Positions 37,805 through 64,000 of a stretch of DNA of 64,000 nt are shown one piece after another. Position numbers and translations under genes: made by a program. The stretch's first letter is position 1. Each line of letters opens with the position of its first letter. This stretch comes from Holacanthus passer (Eukaryota; Chordata; Actinopteri; Pomacanthidae), in NCBI GenBank assembly GCA_025331565.1, contig JAFREQ010000038.1, positions 868,001 through 932,000 on the forward strand, written 5' to 3'. Below the pieces are notes generated by a model. That model had not been told where the DNA came from, searched no databases, and was given only the letters and a program-made list of their open reading frames with translations.

Positions 37805-39184
37805 TGCTGACCCACAGACCACAGGCGCAGAACACAAGAAGCTGGAGAGCATTTAAAGCCACAAACGCAACATAATGGGACTGTGTATATACAACTTAAA
37901 GACTGTTGAGGGCCTGTTTGACCCTTTCAGACAATTACAACTGCTAACAAATTAATGTCACATCAATGATATAAACCGAAATGAAAAGTGTGTTTGTATT
38001 TTCTGTGCTGGTCTATGTGTCTTACATGTTTAATATCACTTTTCACACACCAGTCAGATAATGACGTTTCAGTGTGTGTTATGTAATGTGATCCCTACCA
38101 GGAAATGGTTTTCTAAGCCATTATAGTGTGCAGCTGGGTCTGCTGAGGCCAAGTGTCACTGTGTCACTACTCTGCTTATATATGACTAAAGACCTTCAGC
38201 TTAGGTTCATAACAGGGTCAACTACATGAAGTGTTACTATGAACTGCAGGGATATTGGTCAGGTTTATGTCATCAATCAGTAACGCCTGATCTTTTTCAA
38301 GATGACTTCAACGTCAAACATTTAAACCTTGTAATCTAGCCTAAATGTATGGGTTGACATCAAAATATCACACCAGTAGGCAATGTTTCATAAAACATTC
38401 AGTATTTCTGTCATCAGTGTTCCTGCATGGTTGATCCTCAAGGTTGCTCAAGGGAAAAGCTACAAGAACTGAAACCTTCATTCAGCTTTTCTTATAATCT
38501 ATATCTACTTTAGATGCCATGACACCCAGATTAAGTGGACTTAATTTTGTTGGATTGTGATTAAAAAGTTAAGAGAACAGGCAACAGATATTACTAATAT
38601 ATGCATTTTTTTAAATGCCCATAATTAGATTACTTGATTAAGTGGAGTTGAAGTAGATTATTTTTTTCTCTTCGGTGGAGAAACCCCAGACAGATGGGTT
38701 TGAGGAAGTTGGCATGTGATAATTGATTCCAACCCGCTGGCTTAAAACCATAATTGCCTTCAGTGTCCTGCTGGTGTGAACAAGGACGCGCGCACACGCA
38801 CACACACTCTGTTCCATGGTGCCTGGAGCTACGCCAAAGCTTCTTATCCGTTAATCAGTGTGAAAATGTAATCTTTTACCTTTAGAGTCTGCAGAAGCCC
38901 CCCACCCACCTATCTGCCTCAATCAGTTGATCCCCCCCTTAGATAATGTGTGTAGTGGACCCCGGACCACTTCCCATTGCAGCAGCTTATCAACTACCTG
39001 CTGATAAATTAACCCACAGACTCATAAAGCCACAGTTGGTCCCCAAGGAACTGCATCCATTACATTCCTACTTAAAGGATTTAGTGCTAAACACACTCTA
39101 ATATACGGCTGTCTATACTGTAGGTGAGGCTAATGTGAGTCCTTTACAAAGTTATTCTATAGAAAAATGTTGAAATGATATTAA

Positions 39185-39560
39185 AATGAAATGTTGATCC
39201 AAACTCATCCCCCAACCCTTGTAATGTCCCCTTGGATAAAACTAATTTGTAACACCCAAATGAAAAGTCAGGGGATCACAAAAGTCATTACAATTCATTT
39301 TGAGGGGGACCATGAATATGTGTACCAGATTTCATCACAATCAAATAGTTCCAAAGACATTTTACCCCATAACCTCATGTCGACCTCTTGGTGGAGCTAA
39401 AGGAAATGGCAGGAAATGACCAAAGTCAGTAGCATTCATCCTCTGGGGACATATTCTGTACAAAATTTAATGGCAATCCATCCAATTATTGTTGAGATAT
39501 TTCACTCTGGACCGACTGACTGTCACCGCCATCCCTAGAGACACTTGCATGGCAAAAGAT
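39185..39560 (+). repeat. Teleost interspersed repeat with internal duplication (copy 1)
   Basis: Two related units of about 140 bases follow each other. Each has AAGTCA(T/G)TA, CATTC, a GGGGACC/GGGGACA-type block, a TGTACCAGATTTCATCACAATC or TGTACAAAATTTAATGGCAA block, and then GTTGAGATATTTCACTC or a decayed form. It ends near GACCGACTGACTGTCACCGCC. I recognise this layout as a very common fish repeat. A second copy in reverse orientation lies at 45135-45440. Confidence 0.6.
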
Positions 39561-41179
39561 GTATAGAAATAATAAAGAGCTGATATTTATATTTTAAGGA
39601 TGTTCATTAGAAGAACATGTTTTTTTTTTAAGCCAAACGACAAAGATACCAGTCACCCTACGAGAATATTAGGATGTTAGAGAAATGTCTTTGTGTCATC
39701 TTGTACGCTCATGCCAGACAGGAGGCAGATTGCATCCGAGTTGTTTGTGTTTTCTTTTTTTCCCCTCCCTTTTGCTTTACTCCCTTCACGTGTGAGACAC
39801 GGTGCTGCCAGATTGTCTTGGCATGGGGTAGGACGGATTACGTGTGTGTGGAGTCGCTCATTACCTCCTTAAGAATAGATTACTCCTCCTCTGGTCTGTG
39901 GAGAGACAGAGGAGGCCACTGAAACACTCAGCTACACCGCAGGGAGATGCTGCTGTGTGTATATGAGTGTATGAGCAAATATTGTCATGTGATCTCAAGC
40001 TTGTTTTGTGCAAAGGGACAGGATTTGCGTGGCGGCTCAGTGCCCCCCCGCCTGTCTGTCAGGCTCACAGATACTGTAGGTTTGTGCTGCAGGTGAGCTG
40101 AGGTCATAAACATCACAGCAAGGTAAGGTATAATTTAGGTAAGGTAAAATTTATACATGAAAATAGTACTGAAACAACTAGTACATACTAATTTTATATA
40201 ACTGATTTTTGTGTCTAATTGACATTTCATTACCTTAAAATGTTATTATAGTGTGCCTGTTGCAAATTGTTGCCTATTTACACATCCAGCAGACACAAGG
40301 CAGCATTAATATAAAAAGGTGTTTGTGTCCACCTGTTGAATATAATGCTGCGTTCACGTCATTGTTTAAACCATAATTACAAGCAGCTGAAGGGGAAAAC
40401 AGTTCACATGAGCCTCTGAGTTGGACATATCAGGAATTTCAGACACCGACATTATCCTCCACTCAGTGAAAAGAACCACACACACGCCAACACAAACTTA
40501 CTAATCAAAATTTACACTAATTCAATCAGTTCAGCCAATTTTATATATAGTTATACACTGTTTGTATCTGGTTTCGCTTACTACTGGAAATGTGTAACAC
40601 AACAACAGTAGCTAATTTATTGTGTTTATCTTGTGTGACCACAAGGTAACACTGGAGACGACCATCTTGGAATAACACGTCAACACCTTTTCCTCTTCTT
40701 CTCCCTCTGTCAACGTGTGTAAATTCTCCATTAGTCCAATATACAATATCCTTTTAACTTTTTGGTCTCTTCACCAACTCCATTATGTTCTATAGTCAGT
40801 CAGTAACTTGCCGTCTGTGTCCTGTTTGGTGGTAAGCAGGTAGGCTACAGTCAGTTTTACAGTGAAAAACCGCTGCCTGCTGTAGCCAAAAAACGACGCT
40901 ATGAGAGCAGTGAACCAAAAAAGGAGTTCAGTAGATTATCATCTATTTATAATTTAAAAATATTGATTATAGCTGCTTTAAGTCGGTTATCAAGCAAAAT
41001 GTCAAATGCTTGCTCATTGCATCTCCTCAAATGTGAGTGTTTGCTCATTTTCTGCTTTTAATATCATCGTAAACTGAATATCATTGGTGTTTAAGCTGTT
41101 GTTTGGACAAATGTGCTAACTGAAGACTCCGTCGTCAGTGGCATTTAAAAAAAAGAATCTCCCTCTAAACATCTCCCGA

Positions 41180-41345
41180 GGTTGTTTAAATCCCCCAAAT
41201 ATCTTGAAAGAACACTGACGACATCACCTCAGTGGCAGCTGTATGGCCAGTTTTTCACTATTGTCTTGCATTTTATACACTTTGATTAATTAAATAATGA
41301 ACAGATTAATTGATTATGAAAATCTTGCCATCAGTGATACCTTGT
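41180..41345 (-). repeat. GGGCTG-type MITE-like repeat (copy 4, partial)
   Basis: The right part (41280-41330) has GATTAATTAAATAATGAAC and AGATTAATTGATTATGAAAA, the reverse of the family's left end. The left part is strongly diverged. Confidence 0.4.
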
Positions 41346-41468
41346 AATGGTTGTAATCTTTCATGACTACAGTGAGTGTGTGTGTGTGTGAGAGAGAGAG
41401 AGAAAGCACATCCTCCAAGCAAATTACTCTAAATCTTGATGACTGTCGCTAATTCCATTTCCATCTCA

Positions 41469-41469
<1 letters not shown>

Positions 41470-41500
<31 letters not shown>
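41470..41500. repeat. (CA)n microsatellite
   Basis: A pure CA run of about 15 units. Confidence 0.95.
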
Positions 41501-41503
<3 letters not shown>

Positions 41504-41885
41504 CTATTCATGGTACTGCCTCTCATGTCTGGATGTGTGTGTGTGTAAACAGCAAAGATCATCCTTGTTACAGTAGGTATCAGTGCACACAGATGAGAAG
41601 ACAAGATGACAAAAACACACACGAAAGACAAAATCGTGAGCAATGTGCTGTGAGGGAGAAGAGTGGAAAAGGGTTTGTGTGATGTTGTTGGTGGTGAAGG
41701 AGTAAGCGATGAAGAGGGGGAGGAGGAGGAGGGGGGATAAACACAGTGATGGAGAGTGAGTGAGAGGGAGCAAGAGGGGGAGGAGCAGAGAGATGATTCC
41801 TCTCTCTAATCCTCTAGACACACGCTCGGTCTGGCTGCCTACTGGCTCAAAGAGAGAGACGGAGGCAGGTGGAGGGCGCAAGCAG

Positions 41886-41888
<3 letters not shown>

Positions 41889-41916
<28 letters not shown>
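41889..41916. repeat. (GA)14 microsatellite
   Basis: A pure GA run within a wider purine-rich block. Confidence 0.9.
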
Positions 41917-41923
<7 letters not shown>

Positions 41924-42898
41924 TGGGAAGGAAAAACAAGATGAAGGGAAGAGAAGAAAGGAGAGCTGCCTCTCGTAAACCACACTGAGAGAAACACAGA
42001 GAGAGAGGCAGTGAGGACGAGGAGGACTGGAGAAACCAGAGACTCTTGCTCGGTTTTCGAGCAGAGGGAAACAGGAGGAGGAGGAGGAGGAGGAGTGCAA
42101 TGCTTCAGTCCAGCGCTGCTTGAACCAAACCAGGAGAGAAGGAGGGGAGCAACAGAGGAGGAGGAGAAAGAACCCATCGAATAATAATAGCCGGAGGAGA
42201 GGACAGAGAAAGAGGAGACAGAGGGAGGGAAAGAGGAAGGAACAAAGAGGATGGAGGAGTGGAGAACGAGCAGAGACACAGATCCCTGGTTACTCAGGCT
42301 CACACCGGTGTGTGGACGTGAGCCCGTCCAGAGTTACTCCAAGATGCTGTCAGAGAGGCAGTGTGTGAGGGCGGAGTGTTAGTGTGCGAGTGATGGATGC
42401 CTGTTTGCACAAACTACGGCTGCTCCTCGAAGCTCAGTAGAAGTAGATGAGGCACAGGTGTGAGTGTGTGTGTGTGTCAGCGTGAGAACATATGACAGAG
42501 CAGCTATTTAGGAGGTAAACAAGGTGGAGGAGGAGGGAAGCAAAAGTGGCAAGACACGCTCACCTGAGCAGGTGCCTGGATGGAGAATTACACACACATA
42601 GGGGTGTAGCTACCACATAGACAAGCTTCAGTCCAACCATCTCAGGTGCAGATAAGGGTGTGTGTGTGTATGTTTTGGAACAGCACCTAAAAAACAAAGA
42701 AAGGCAGATCACAGCAGCAACAATGAGGTGTCACTGAGCTTCTTCAAGGTTGCTTTTGGCTCCTCTTTGACACTGGACAAGCCACGTGAAGCCGCTCCCT
42801 ACCTCATCTCAACCCAACAAGTGGACTTGAAGACTCAGACAAAAGGGACTTTAACAGCAGCACTGGTGCCCTGCTGACTTGGAAGCCCCCCCACCTGA

Positions 42899-63801
<20,903 letters not shown>

Positions 63802-64000
63802 TAATGAAGAGAAGAAAAAGCGGAGGAGTGGGATGAATGTGCAAGAGAGAGAATGAATTAATTATGATTTTAATTTAATGAAGATGGTGTGGAGGTCAAC
63901 AAGATGACCCCTCCTCTGTGATGATGGAATGAAAGAATGTAAAAAGACCAAACCTCTGGCTCTATGGCTTAAACTGAAAGTCAAGAAAAAGTAGAGGAAG
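63802..64000 (+). other. gjd1: gjd1 3'UTR (window edge)
   Basis: AT- and GA-rich sequence after the stop codon, with no polyadenylation signal before the window ends. The 3' end of the gene lies outside. Confidence 0.6.

Larger units (their letters stand above)
37805..41370. other. Intergenic region after nop53
   Basis: No gene recognised. The first part is the nop53 3'UTR. No canonical AATAAA is close to the stop; an ATTAAA occurs near 38562 and an AATAAA at 39571-39576, so the 3' end is undetermined. The interspersed repeats at 39185-39560 and 41180-41345 are listed separately. The rest is AT-rich unique-looking DNA with the short open frames expected by chance. Confidence 0.5.

Noticed and set aside
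41504..42303. Long Ser/Leu-rich minus-strand frames (154 and 198 residues)
   Set aside because: They translate GA/GGA low-complexity DNA read in antisense; repeat composition explains their length.

Overview
The window is vertebrate nuclear DNA, almost certainly from a teleost fish. Its genes are intron-containing with GT-AG junctions and UTRs. Long AT-rich intergenic stretches are full of microsatellites and of interspersed repeats of types common in percomorph-like fish genomes. The protein sequences (Crx/Otx5, H3.3, Nop53, connexin 34.7/34.1 type) are teleost-like. No prokaryotic, CRISPR or viral system was seen.

Layout. (1) 1-3897: AT-rich upstream DNA with simple repeats. (2) 3898-6160 (+): an OTX-family paired-like homeobox gene, best called crx, in three coding exons. 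Exon 3 carries an apparent one-base loss that throws the conserved C-terminal half out of frame. (3) 6.5-23.0 kb: a gene-poor interval with a dead LINE (L2/CR1-like, minus strand, about 15.66-16.90 kb), a degraded exon-like segment near 18.2 kb and a good CTCF-core match at 21236. (4) 23.2-24.5 kb and 27.4-28.4 kb (-): two tandem histone H3.3 genes with identical proteins and intron positions. Their exons differ at only 3 of 411 bases although their introns are unrelated. (5) 30.1-37.8 kb (+): nop53 (GLTSCR2), 12 coding exons. Introns 3 and 4 each hold a copy of a box C/D snoRNA of the SNORD23 type, and the two copies show compensatory base changes in an internal 12-bp stem. (6) 37.8-42.9 kb: intergenic and probable connexin 5'UTR/promoter DNA, rich in purine tracts. 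(7) 42935-63801 (+): gjd1 (connexin 34.7/34.1 group of Cx36-like electrical-synapse connexins), a 71-nt first coding exon, a 19.9-kb intron full of repeats and one large second exon.

The genes do not form an operon or one pathway. Crx next to nop53 mirrors human chromosome 19q13.33, where NOP53 (host of SNORD23) and CRX are close neighbours, so part of this is an old conserved block. Two themes recur: neural or photoreceptor genes at the ends (crx, gjd1) and constitutively expressed chromatin and ribosome genes in the middle (H3.3 pair, nop53). Nothing here is clearly a new biological system. The most useful leads are the duplicated, covarying intronic snoRNA, the crx frameshift, the exon-restricted identity of the H3.3 pair and a transposon nested inside another.
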